This document shows, piece after piece, positions 20,247-28,991 of a DNA stretch of 64,000 nt. The translations under genes and the position numbers were made by a program. Source of the stretch: Actinomyces trachealis. GTDB taxonomy: Bacteria > Actinomycetota > Actinomycetes > Actinomycetales > Actinomycetaceae. The stretch's first letter is position 1. The number at the start of each line of letters is the position of its first letter. The stretch spans positions 1,302,001 through 1,366,000 of the forward strand of contig NZ_CP065027.1 in NCBI RefSeq assembly GCF_015711475.1. The letters run 5' to 3'. Below the pieces are notes generated by a model that was not told the origin of the DNA, ran no database searches, and saw nothing but the letters and a program-made list of their open reading frames with translations.

Positions 20247-21623
20247 TCACAGGAGCGTGCCGTCGGCGATGGTGCCCGGGGCGCCGTCGGCCTCGACCTG
20301 AGCGTCGCCGGTGGCCACCGCGCCCGCCCCGAAGGTCCAGTCGCCCTTAACCGTGAGGCTGCGGGCGCCGCGGATCGAGGGCACGCCAGCCGGGAAGCGA
20401 GCCTCGAAGTCCTTGATCTTCTTGTAGTACTTGGGGTCAAGTTGCACGGTGCAGGCCTGCTCAGAAGTCATTTGGAGAAGTCCGTCCTCATCCACCTCAT
20501 AGACGTCAGAGCGGACTAGGAGCAGATCATTGGTGGTCTTGACGGGCAGGAAGCGACTGCGGGGCACCTCGACCGCGGTCGCGCCCTCGAAGGCCTCGAC
20601 GGCTGCCCCCATGGCCGTCTCCATCTGGATGACGGGGGTGGAGGAGGCGTCGGAGGGGTCGACGGTCTTCTCGTTCCTGATGAGCGGCAGGCCGAGGATG
20701 CCCTGGCGCTCAACGAGTGTGTCGCGCAGCACCTGCAGGTCGAACCAGAGGTTGTTGGTATGGAAGAAGGGGTGGCGGAACTGGTCGGTGAAGTAGTGCA
20801 TCTGCTCAGGCGGAGTCTGGGCGGTGTCGCGCAGGATGATGCGCCCGTCGGACTTGCGCACCGCCAAGTGGCCGCCTTTGACATCAGCGGGGGTGCGGCG
20901 GCACATCTCGGGGGCGTAGGGGGCGCCGGAGGCGGCGAACCAGCCAGCGATGCGGGCTGAGGGGGCGGCGCCGAGGTTGTCGGAGTTGGAGGTCATGGCG
21001 TAGCGGTAGCCACGCTCCAGCAGGGCGTCCAGGACACCAGAGGAGACCAGGGCGGTGTAGATGTCGCCGTGGCCCGGCGGGCACCACTCCAGCGACGGGT
21101 CCGCCTCCCACGTCACGGGGGTCAGGTCGTCGGCGCGCAGCTTGGGCTCGCGGTTTTGCAGGAAGTCCAGGGGCAGGCCGTCCACCTCGATGCCGGGGTG
21201 CTTGGCCAAGGCCGAGAGGGTGTCCTCACGGGTGCGGAAGGAGTCCATGAAGATCAGCGGCAGGGTGACGCCGTACTTAGCACGGGCCGCCTGGACCTGG
21301 TCCACCAGGAGGTCTAGGAAGGACTTGCCATCGCGCACAGGCAAAAGGGATTTGGCCTTGTCCATGCCCATGGAGGTGCCTAGGCCGCCGTTGAGCTTGA
21401 TCATGACGGTCTTGGACAGGGCCTCGCGCGCTTGCTCGTAGCTGATCTCGACGTCGTCGATGGAGTCGATCTCGGTGAGCGGCTCGATGGTCTCCTCGGG
21501 GATGAGGCCCGTGGCACCGGCCTCAAGTGCCCGGTAGTAGTGGGTGAAGACGTCGATGGCCTGCTCGGCGACGCCGCCGACACGCATCTTGTCCTGGGCA
21601 GCAGTGAGTCCGTTCTCGCTCAT
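20247..21623 (-). CDS. UTP-glucose-1-phosphate uridylyltransferase, eukaryote-type
   Basis: Makes UDP-glucose from UTP and glucose 1-phosphate, for cell-wall glycans, galactose metabolism and glycogen-related paths. About 458 residues of the UDPGP family seen in eukaryotes and in Bifidobacterium and Actinomyces, not the shorter bacterial GalU. The nucleotide-binding motif MIKLNGGLGTSMGMDKAKSL, the segment CPPGHGDIYTAL, SNSDNLGA and NNLWFDLQVL are diagnostic. The start is either ATG 21623 (MSENGLTAAQ) or GTG two codons earlier; GGGGAG lies upstream of both. The C-terminus has the left-handed helix segment LTVKGDWTFGAGAVATGDAQ. No close operon partner. Confidence 0.93.
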   Translation of the reverse strand: MSENGLTAAQDKMRVGGVAEQAIDVFTHYYRALEAGATGLIPEETIEPLTEIDSIDDVEISYEQAREALSKTVMIKLNGGLGTSMGMDKAKSLLPVRDGKSFLDLLVDQVQAARAKYGVTLPLIFMDSFRTREDTLSALAKHPGIEVDGLPLDFLQNREPKLRADDLTPVTWEADPSLEWCPPGHGDIYTALVSSGVLDALLERGYRYAMTSNSDNLGAAPSARIAGWFAASGAPYAPEMCRRTPADVKGGHLAVRKSDGRIILRDTAQTPPEQMHYFTDQFRHPFFHTNNLWFDLQVLRDTLVERQGILGLPLIRNEKTVDPSDASSTPVIQMETAMGAAVEAFEGATAVEVPRSRFLPVKTTNDLLLVRSDVYEVDEDGLLQMTSEQACTVQLDPKYYKKIKDFEARFPAGVPSIRGARSLTVKGDWTFGAGAVATGDAQVEADGAPGTIADGTLL

Positions 21624-21824
21624 GGACACAGGTTATCTCCCCGGCGTCAACGTATGTGACCACAGGTTGTCTGGGGCTTGACCAGACTCAGTGACCCCCC
21701 TCAGTGACCCATCAGTGCCCCCTTAGTGCATCCGGCGAGTTGCCCACAGGGGGCGCACTTCCCCTGGGCGTCAGGCACCTGAGCGCATAGCCTGGCCCTG
21801 CAGACCCCGAACGGAGGCATCCCC

Positions 21825-24419
21825 ATGTCCCTCGAAACTGACGCCAACGACCCCAGGGCACGTCGCGAAGAGCGGCCCGTCGACCTCTCTGAGGTCCTAC
21901 GCCGCCTCGACGTCTTGGACCGCAAGATCGACTGGATCGCGCGCCGCGTCAGTCCTGCCGAGACAGCTGCGGCTGAGCGGTCGGCAGCACCCGTGGCGGC
22001 GGCTCCCGCCCGGTCGGCGGCGCCTGTCCCGGCCACGGCACACCGCTTCGCCCCGCCGACGGCGGCCGCCCCGTCCCAGCCCCGGCCATCGTCTGCGAAC
22101 CCCTTCGCCGCGCCGACGGCGACGCCCCGCCCGGCGGCCGACCCCTTCATCAGGCCGACGGCGGCCAACTCCTCCCAGCCCCAGCCGATGCCAACGCCCC
22201 GGCCGGTCGGCCCGGTGGGAACGGCCAGGCCAGTGGCCCCAGCCAGTTCGGGGTGGTGGAGCCAGGCGCGCTCGGAGGGCAACATCGGCCGCTACGTGCT
22301 GTCCGGCGCCGCCGCACTGCTCGTGCTGCTCGCCGCCGTCACGCTCATCGCCTACGTGTGGGACTCGATCCCCAACACGGTCAAGGTCGTCGCCCTGGGG
22401 GTCGTGAGCATCAGCCTGGTCGGCGGCGGCACCCTGCTGGGCCGGAGCCGACCGCGTCAGGCGGTCGCCGCGGCGACGCTGACGGGCACCGGCGGGGCCC
22501 TTGGCTTTGTCACAGTCATCGGCGCGGTCCTGCTCGACACCGGTCTGGGCTCCCTGAACGCCTTCGGGCTCATGTCCCTGTGGGGCGTGGTCCTGCTACT
22601 CGTCTCCCGGATGGCCGCCCAGGGCTTCACCTCCGTCATCTCGGCCCTCGGCGGCCTCGTCACCGTCGGCTTCTCGGCCGACCAAGTGCGCACCGGTGCG
22701 GCGGACGCGGTGCAGACCTGGGCGATGGTTGCTCTGCTCATCGTCGTCCTGGCGATCACCTCCGCCGTCCTGCTGCGCATGCGTGCTGAAACCACCGCCC
22801 TCGTACGTCCCGCGTCCCCCGTTGCCCTCGGTGCCATCCTCATGGCGCCGCTGCACGACCTCGCCTCCTCCTCTGCGTTCCTTGTGCTGCTCCTCATGCT
22901 GGTGCCGGTGGCGACGCTGTACGCGGAGGCGATCGATGATGCTCTTGTCCCCAACCAGTGGCGGCTTCCCGCCGGCTTCGGTATTGGCGCCGCGGGTCTC
23001 ATGTCCTTGGTCGTCGCCAGTCAACTGCTGGCCGCGCCGTGGCCTCAGTGGCGCTCACAGCACGGCCCCGCCATCGGTGCCGCCGGCGTCCTCCTGCTGC
23101 TGACCGCCCTCACGCTGGTCCTGCTGCTCCTGCGTCCCTCACGTGAGGGCTGGCGGCGACCCTCGGTCATCGCCCATCTTGTGGTGGTCGCCGTCGTCAG
23201 CGGGGTGTCCGTGCTCGCCGAGCCGACACTCAGCCTCCTCGCCGCAGCGGCGATCGTGATCGCGGCCCTGCCGGCGGTCAGCGAGTCCCTCACCTTCGCC
23301 GTCCTCACCCCGACCGTCATCATGGTCCTGACGGTGTTCCAACAGTACCGCGTGTCCTCCATCGAACGCCTGGGACAACTCATCGCCCTGCTCGTCGCCG
23401 TGGCCGCGGCGCCCATGCTCGAGGCGCAGCTGCTCACTGTGCCGGTGCAGGTGCCCGTCATGCCGCCGGTCGGCTGGGTCCCTCCGACCACCGCGCAGGC
23501 TGGTGGGCACGCCGAGGCTCCGGGCATGCGTGCGGCGGCCCTGGCGCAGCGCCGCCGCACGCTCCTGGCCGCGACCTGGGTCCTGGCCGCTGCCCTCGTC
23601 GTAGCACTGCCCGTCATCGTCTCCGGCTGGCTTGAGGGCCAGGAGCAGGCCTCGTTCCCGACGCTGCTGGCCGGAGGTGTGGGCGCCGCCCTCGTACTCG
23701 TCGGCCTGTTCCGGCAGCCGGTCACGCCCCTTGAGCTCATTCGGGGCCAGGCGCTGAGCCGACCCGTTCCCGCCTCACCGGCACCGACACCACTGGCCTG
23801 GTTGGGCTTCGCTGCCTCGGGTCTGCTGGGCGTGTCCCAGCTGACGGTGACGCGGACGACCGGCGTCGTCTGGGACGGGGCGCACGTTGTCATGGCGCTC
23901 GGCCTAGCGGTGCTTGCCGTGCGGGTCCTGAGCCCCTGGATCCGCCGGACGGCGCCGCTGATGGCCAGCGCCGTGCTGCTGACCGTCGTCACGTGCGCCA
24001 GTGTGCTCACCTTGGCGGACACCGGCATGCAGAGCGTCCTCATGACGATCACGATCCTGGCGACGGGCTCCGTGTGCATCGTGCTGGGATTCAAGGCGCG
24101 CCTGACGATGCTGCGCCACTACGGTCTCGTGCTCGTGCTCGTGTCCGTGCTCAAGCTGGCGGTGCTCGACATCGGCGACCAGAGCCCGCTCACGAGGATT
24201 CTGGCCCTGCTGACCGCCGGCCTGGTCTGCTTCGGCCTGTCCCTGGCCTACAACAAGGTGGCCAATGATGCCAGTGACGCCGCCCAGGCCTCACGAGCCA
24301 ACGGGCCACAGCCGGGTTCCGGGACCCAACCGGTGTCCGGACCGCAGGCACCGGTGGCGCCGCCCTCCTACGGCCTGCCTCCCCAGGGGACGGGACACTG
24401 GCAGCCGCCGCAGTCCTGA
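21825..24419 (+). CDS. DUF2339 polytopic membrane protein
   Basis: A large integral membrane protein of unknown function. 864 residues: a charged N-terminus with a short helix (LSEVLRRLDVLDRKIDWIAR), a 130-residue Ala/Pro-rich cytoplasmic linker containing imperfect repeats (FAPPTAAA, FAAPTATP, FIRPTAAN), then about 20 hydrophobic segments from residue 155 beginning GRYVLSGAAALLVLLAAVTL. The multi-helix pattern and the YVWDSIPNTVKVVALG segment match DUF2339. The C-terminal 45 residues are again Pro/Gly/Gln-rich and soluble. ATG 21825 has GGAGG 8 bases upstream. It stands alone on the plus strand, convergent with uvrA. The third-position GC appears higher than in neighbours. No function is proposed. 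Confidence 0.8.
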   Translation: MSLETDANDPRARREERPVDLSEVLRRLDVLDRKIDWIARRVSPAETAAAERSAAPVAAAPARSAAPVPATAHRFAPPTAAAPSQPRPSSANPFAAPTATPRPAADPFIRPTAANSSQPQPMPTPRPVGPVGTARPVAPASSGWWSQARSEGNIGRYVLSGAAALLVLLAAVTLIAYVWDSIPNTVKVVALGVVSISLVGGGTLLGRSRPRQAVAAATLTGTGGALGFVTVIGAVLLDTGLGSLNAFGLMSLWGVVLLLVSRMAAQGFTSVISALGGLVTVGFSADQVRTGAADAVQTWAMVALLIVVLAITSAVLLRMRAETTALVRPASPVALGAILMAPLHDLASSSAFLVLLLMLVPVATLYAEAIDDALVPNQWRLPAGFGIGAAGLMSLVVASQLLAAPWPQWRSQHGPAIGAAGVLLLLTALTLVLLLLRPSREGWRRPSVIAHLVVVAVVSGVSVLAEPTLSLLAAAAIVIAALPAVSESLTFAVLTPTVIMVLTVFQQYRVSSIERLGQLIALLVAVAAAPMLEAQLLTVPVQVPVMPPVGWVPPTTAQAGGHAEAPGMRAAALAQRRRTLLAATWVLAAALVVALPVIVSGWLEGQEQASFPTLLAGGVGAALVLVGLFRQPVTPLELIRGQALSRPVPASPAPTPLAWLGFAASGLLGVSQLTVTRTTGVVWDGAHVVMALGLAVLAVRVLSPWIRRTAPLMASAVLLTVVTCASVLTLADTGMQSVLMTITILATGSVCIVLGFKARLTMLRHYGLVLVLVSVLKLAVLDIGDQSPLTRILALLTAGLVCFGLSLAYNKVANDASDAAQASRANGPQPGSGTQPVSGPQAPVAPPSYGLPPQGTGHWQPPQS

Positions 24420-24429
24420 GCCCGGCCCC

Positions 24430-24462
24430 GGCCTGAGCCCGAATCAGCGGCGGGCTCAGGCC
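24430..24462. terminator. Bidirectional terminator between DUF2339 gene and uvrA
   Basis: A 12-bp perfect stem (24430-24441 with 24451-24462, loop of 9) in the convergent gap; the distal arm includes the uvrA stop codon. No T-run. Confidence 0.65.
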
Positions 24463-27302
24463 CGGGCGCGCTCGAGAAGCGGACGCAGGTAGCGTCCCGT
24501 GTAGGAGGCCTCGTCTTTAGCCACCGCCTCGGGCGTGCCCGTAGCGACGACGGTGCCGCCGCCCTTGCCGCCCTCGGGGCCCATGTCAATCACCCAGTCG
24601 GCGTTGGTGATGACGTCCAGGTTGTGCTCGATGACGACCACGGAGTTGCCCTTGTCGACCAGTCCCTGCAGGACGCCGAGGAGCTTGCGGATGTCCTCGA
24701 AGTGCAGGCCCGTCGTCGGCTCGTCCAGCACGTAGATCGTGCGGCCAGTTGAGCGGCGCTGGAGCTCGGTGGCGAGCTTGACACGCTGGGCCTCACCGCC
24801 CGAGAGGGTGGTGGCCGCCTGGCCCAGGCGCACGTAGCCCAGCCCCACTTCCACGAGCGTGTTGAGGTGCCGGGCAATAATCGGTGTGGCGGAGAAGAAC
24901 TCGGCTGCCTGCGCGATGGTCATCTCCAGCACGTCAGCCACGGTCTTGTTCTTGTACCGGATCTCCAGGGTCTCGCGGTTGTAGCGGGAACCGTGACAGA
25001 CCTCGCAGGGTACGTACACGTCCGGCAGGAAGTTCATCTCGATCTTGAGCGTGCCGTCACCCTTGCAGGACTCGCAGCGCCCACCCTTGACGTTGAAGGA
25101 GAAGCGCCCGGGCCCGTAGCCCCGCACCTTGGACTCCGGCACGGCGGCGAAGATCTTACGGATGTGGTCCCACACGCCGGTGTAGGTGGCCGGGTTCGAG
25201 CGCGGGGTGCGGCCAATAGGCGACTGGTCCACGTGGACCACCTTGTCCAGGTGCTCGAGCCCGCGCACGGTCTTGTGGCGCCCCGGCACTCCCCTGGCAC
25301 CGTTGAGCCGGTTGGCGAGCACCTGGTAGAGGATCGCGTTCACCAGTGAGGACTTCCCGGATCCGGAAACTCCGGTGACGGCGGTGAAGAGCCCCAGGGG
25401 AAAGGAGACAGTGACGTCCTGGAGGTTGTTCTCCCTGGCGCCCACCACGGTGACCTCCCGGCCCTTCTCTCGACGGCGTCGCTTGGTGGGGATGGTGATC
25501 GCGCGTCGGCCCGTAAGGTAGGCGCCGGTCAAAGAGCGCTCACAGGCCAGTAGACCAGGCAACGCACCGGAGTAGACGACCTCGCCGCCCTTTTCCCCGG
25601 CACCGGGCCCGATGTCCACCACCCAGTCGGCAGCCCGCAGGGTGTCCTCGTCGTGCTCGACGACGATCAGGGTGTTGCCCAAGTCGCGAAGCTTCACCAG
25701 GGTCTCGATCAGCCGGGCGTTGTCCCGCTGGTGCAGGCCGATGCTGGGCTCATCGAGCACATAGAGCACACCCACCAGGCCGGAGCCGATCTGGGTGGCC
25801 AGGCGGATGCGCTGAGCCTCCCCACCGGAGAGGGTGCCAGCGGCTCGGGACAGGCTCAGGTAGTCGAGGCCCACATCCACCAAGAAGCCTAGGCGGGTGT
25901 TGATCTCTGTCAGCACTGATGCGGCGATCTGGGCTGCCTGGCCGGTCAGCCGCAGGTCGCGGAGGAAGTCACGGGCCTCAATGATCGACAGGTCGCACAG
26001 GGCGGCGATGGATATGTCCCCTACGCGCACTGCCAGTACCTCAGGTTTGAGGCGGGCGCCAGCGCACTCAGGGCAGGGCACCTCGCGCATGTAGGCCTGG
26101 TAGCGCTCCTTGGACCACTCGGATTCAGTCTCGTCGTGCTTACGCATCACATAGTCCAGCACACCCTCGAAGCCGGAGGAGTAGACGCGCTCGCGGCCCC
26201 AGCGGTTGCGGTATTTGACCTTCACCTCGTAGTCCTTGCCGCGCAGGATCGCGTCCTTGGCACGTTCAGGCAGGGCTCGCCAAGGCATATCCAAACTGAA
26301 GCCGAGTTCCTCCCCCAGGGCCTTGAGCTGGCGAGTGAAGTAGTCCTGGTGGCTAGCCCAGGGGGCGATTGCGCCCTGCGCCAGGCTGAGTTCCTCGTCA
26401 GGGACCACCAGCTCGGGGTCAACCTCCATCCGAGAGCCCAGGCCAGTGCAGACGGGGCAAGCACCGTAGGGGGCGTTGAAGGAGAAGGTGCGGGGCTCTA
26501 TCTCGTCGAGTTGGAGGGGGTGCTGGTTGGGGCAGGCGCGCTTCTCGGAGAAGCGGATCTCGCGCTCGGGGTCGTCAGCCTCCCGGTCCACCTGCTCCAC
26601 GATGACCAGGCCGTCAGCCAGTCCGAGAGCCGTTTCCACCGAGTCGGTGAGGCGCTGGCGCATGCCTTCACGCACCACCAGGCGGTCCACCACCACCTCG
26701 ATATGGTGCTTGAGCTTCTTCTCCAGGGTGGGTGGTGCATCCAGACGAAAGCTCTCCCCGTCCACGCGCACACGGGAGAAGCCCCGGCCGCGCAACTCCT
26801 CGAACAGCTCGCTGTACTCACCTTTGCGGCCGCGCACCACGGGGGCGAGCACCTGGAAACGGGTGCCTTCGGGCAGCTCCCGGACGCGGTCCACGATCTG
26901 TTGGGGGGTCTGGGAGGAGATCACCTCGTCACAGACGGGGCAGTGCTGCACGCCAGCACGGGCGTAGAGGAGGCGGAGATAGTCGTAGACCTCCGTGATG
27001 GTGCCGACCGTGGAGCGGGGGTTGCGGGAGGTCGACTTCTGGTCGATAGAAACCGCTGGGGACAGGCCCTCGATGAAGTCCACGTCCGGCTTGTCCATCT
27101 GCCCCAGGAACTGGCGGGCGTAGGAGGACAGGGATTCCACGTACCGGCGCTGGCCCTCCGCGAAGATGGTGTCGAAGGCCAGGGAGGACTTGCCAGAGCC
27201 GGAAAGGCCGGAGAAGACGATCATCTTTCCGCGCGGTAGGTCTAGATTCACGCTCTTGAGGTTGTGCTCGCGCGCGCCACGGATGATGAGGGAGTCGTTC
27301 AC
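24456..27302 (-). CDS. uvrA: Excinuclease ABC subunit UvrA
   Basis: Damage-sensing ATPase of nucleotide excision repair. 948 residues, full length. Two ABC ATPase units: Walker A boxes [12 protein letters not shown] and [12 protein letters not shown], signatures [12 protein letters not shown] and [12 protein letters not shown], and Walker [13 protein letters not shown] and [12 protein letters not shown]. The insertion zinc finger has CPNQH with CPVCTG, and the second has CESCKG with CEVCHG. A LexA-type operator lies 32 bases upstream, so SOS control is likely. Divergent from the YciI-like gene. Confidence 0.98.
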   Translation of the reverse strand: MNDSLIIRGAREHNLKSVNLDLPRGKMIVFSGLSGSGKSSLAFDTIFAEGQRRYVESLSSYARQFLGQMDKPDVDFIEGLSPAVSIDQKSTSRNPRSTVGTITEVYDYLRLLYARAGVQHCPVCDEVISSQTPQQIVDRVRELPEGTRFQVLAPVVRGRKGEYSELFEELRGRGFSRVRVDGESFRLDAPPTLEKKLKHHIEVVVDRLVVREGMRQRLTDSVETALGLADGLVIVEQVDREADDPEREIRFSEKRACPNQHPLQLDEIEPRTFSFNAPYGACPVCTGLGSRMEVDPELVVPDEELSLAQGAIAPWASHQDYFTRQLKALGEELGFSLDMPWRALPERAKDAILRGKDYEVKVKYRNRWGRERVYSSGFEGVLDYVMRKHDETESEWSKERYQAYMREVPCPECAGARLKPEVLAVRVGDISIAALCDLSIIEARDFLRDLRLTGQAAQIAASVLTEINTRLGFLVDVGLDYLSLSRAAGTLSGGEAQRIRLATQIGSGLVGVLYVLDEPSIGLHQRDNARLIETLVKLRDLGNTLIVVEHDEDTLRAADWVVDIGPGAGEKGGEVVYSGALPGLLACERSLTGAYLTGRRAITIPTKRRRREKGREVTVVGARENNLQDVTVSFPLGLFTAVTGVSGSGKSSLVNAILYQVLANRLNGARGVPGRHKTVRGLEHLDKVVHVDQSPIGRTPRSNPATYTGVWDHIRKIFAAVPESKVRGYGPGRFSFNVKGGRCESCKGDGTLKIEMNFLPDVYVPCEVCHGSRYNRETLEIRYKNKTVADVLEMTIAQAAEFFSATPIIARHLNTLVEVGLGYVRLGQAATTLSGGEAQRVKLATELQRRSTGRTIYVLDEPTTGLHFEDIRKLLGVLQGLVDKGNSVVVIEHNLDVITNADWVIDMGPEGGKGGGTVVATGTPEAVAKDEASYTGRYLRPLLERARA

Positions 27303-27333
27303 CTAGCCGAGTCTAGGGGTAGCTCTTGAGCCT

Positions 27334-27349
27334 TCAAACATGTGTTCGA
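27334..27349. promoter_or_regulatory. LexA (SOS) box upstream of uvrA
   Basis: TCAAACATGTGTTCGA matches the actinobacterial and Gram-positive SOS palindrome TCGAACATGTGTTCGA at 15 of 16 positions. It lies 32 bases before the uvrA start and about 115 bases before the divergent YciI-like gene. No similar box was seen before uvrB or uvrC. Confidence 0.75.
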
Positions 27350-27463
27350 CGGGTTACGGGGAGGTCTTCGCCACTCCCCCGGGGATAGCAGCAGCCAGGC
27401 ACCAGCGAGCACCGACGGCGTCGTTCCGGCACATGGCAGGGCACACCCGGATACGCTGGCGGC

Positions 27464-27748
27464 ATGAGCAAGATCTTCGCGGTGGAGTACCGATACGTGA
27501 CCGACCAGGATGAGGCGATGGCGGAGGTACGCCCCCGTCACCGGGCCTTCAATGCCTCGCTGGCTGAGCAGGACCGTCTGCTGGCGGCCGGCCCCTATGT
27601 GGGCACCCACGACGCCCTCATCATCGTGCGCGCCGACGACGAGGCCGGTGCCCTCGCCCTCCTCGAGGACGACCCCTTCCACCAGGCCGACTTCATCGCC
27701 GAGCGCGCCGTGCGCGAGTACAACCCGGTCATCGGTCGCCTCTCCTGA
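27464..27748 (+). CDS. YciI-like protein
   Basis: 94-residue member of the YCII-related fold (dimeric alpha-beta barrel). The features are FAVEYRYVTDQDEAMAEVRP, the conserved His-Arg of RPRHRAFN and the motif DDPFHQADFIAERAVREYNP, which in YciI carries the conserved Asp and His near the putative active site. Family members are stand-alone or fused to other enzymes; biochemical role unclear. It is a single plus-strand gene divergent from uvrA and could respond to the same SOS box, though distance makes this uncertain. Confidence 0.85.
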   Translation: MSKIFAVEYRYVTDQDEAMAEVRPRHRAFNASLAEQDRLLAAGPYVGTHDALIIVRADDEAGALALLEDDPFHQADFIAERAVREYNPVIGRLS

Positions 27749-27782
27749 CTCACCTGCTCAAGCCACCGCGTCGACGCAACAG

Positions 27783-28890
27783 TCAGTTCTGGATCGTCTC
27801 CTCCAAGGTCGTGGCCGTCCTGAGACGCTCCAGGGAGACGTAACGCTGCCTCTGAACCCATGCACTTCCTCGCCCTCGACGATTGTGAGTCAGCTTCCCA
27901 GGGAGCACCACATGATCGGTCGAGGCGTCCGCGCCGGGAGGGGTCAGGAGAAAGACCTCGTACTCGTCGCCGGTCCACCCGGAAGCGTGTCCCGCACGGA
28001 TCAAGGCTGCCAGCCTCTTGTCCAGGTCTGTACCGGCCTTCTGCCGGGCCTCGATCTGGTCCAGCGTCCACGCGATGCGGCCGATCTTCTTCTCAATCGC
28101 GGGGACCTGAACCTGCACGGCTCCATCGACGTAGAAGGCCATGTGGCTCACTGAGCGGAAGGTCCGGCCAGGCTGGCAGGCGTACGCGCCGTGATCACGG
28201 TAGAACGGCCAGGCCTGGGTAGTCGGCACGACAACCACCACACGGTTGACGTTGCGGGGCCGCTCCTGCAACAGCTCGTAGAAGGCCCGGTGGCTCGGAA
28301 GGTCCTCGACCCACTCCCTGAGAGCCGGGTCGACCTAGCCGAGCAGGTCGCACGCCTGCGAGTATCTTTCCTCCCAGAGGCTCGTCGAAGATCGGCTGAT
28401 GGTGCGCGATGCGGTTGCGCAGTTTCTTGAGGTCCTCTGTCGCCCGGTGAACGATTTTACGAGTGAATTCCTTGTCAGGACGCCCAGGAAAAGCATGGAC
28501 GAGATGATGGCGAAACAAGTTCTCGTACCTAGAGTTGAAGAGGTCGGACCACAGACCGAAGGTGATTGACGACAAGACACGGTCCCTCCCCGTTGAGCAC
28601 CATTCTGACCCGAGCCGCTGGGTCGCGGTCTCCACATATTTCAGTTGGTCATCCGCGAGGAACGCGGGGCTCCTGAACCACCAACCTGCATCCTTACGCA
28701 ACCGCGCGGTACTTACTGGTTCGAGCGGGCTCATCACGCGGTCAACAGCGTTACGGAGAACGACCTCGACGTAGGAGATAAGCTTGAAGAAGCCTGGCGA
28801 GACAGCGGCGTTCCAGCTGTAGAGATCCGACGCCGCCTGTTGGTCGTGCCCTGCTGCCCTGAGATACCCCTCAAATCTCGGTACCGTCAC
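27783..28890 (-). pseudogene. Abi-like (HEPN-type) protein gene, broken by a frameshift and a stop
   Basis: Resembles abortive-infection-like (Abi_2/AbiD-F type) proteins of actinobacteria: starts at GTG 28890, with ASDLYSWNAAVSPGFFKLIS, YVEVVLRNAVDRV, and the HEPN signature LKKLRNRIAHHQPIFDEP. Just after this, one extra G in the run complementary to 28373-28375 shifts the frame. In the +1 frame the protein continues EERYSQACDLLG, then meets TAG at 28335-28337 where a Trp codon would be expected, then continues VDPALREWVEDLPSHRAFYE and a further 160 residues to 27783. Removing one base and reading TAG as TGG restores about 368 residues. The gene lies among housekeeping genes, so it was probably acquired and then decayed. 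Original function (phage defence or RNA cleavage) is only inferred. Confidence 0.75.
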
Positions 28891-28991
28891 CCACCGGGTC
28901 AGATCGACCGCCGTCGTCGCCCTCCGCTCTCCTTCAGGACGTCTGCTACCGCGAGGCGAGCGCCCCGATGCTGCCTCTGGCCTTCAGTGGC

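Noticed and set aside
21701..22285. Long minus-strand frame opposite the DUF2339 N-terminus
   Set aside because: It is antisense to the GC-rich repeat linker of a real gene, is low complexity and has no recognisable domain; a compositional shadow.
28195..28890. 231-residue complete Abi-like protein
   Set aside because: Its last 45 residues come from a shifted frame and do not match the family; the gene is better explained as a pseudogene extending to 27783.
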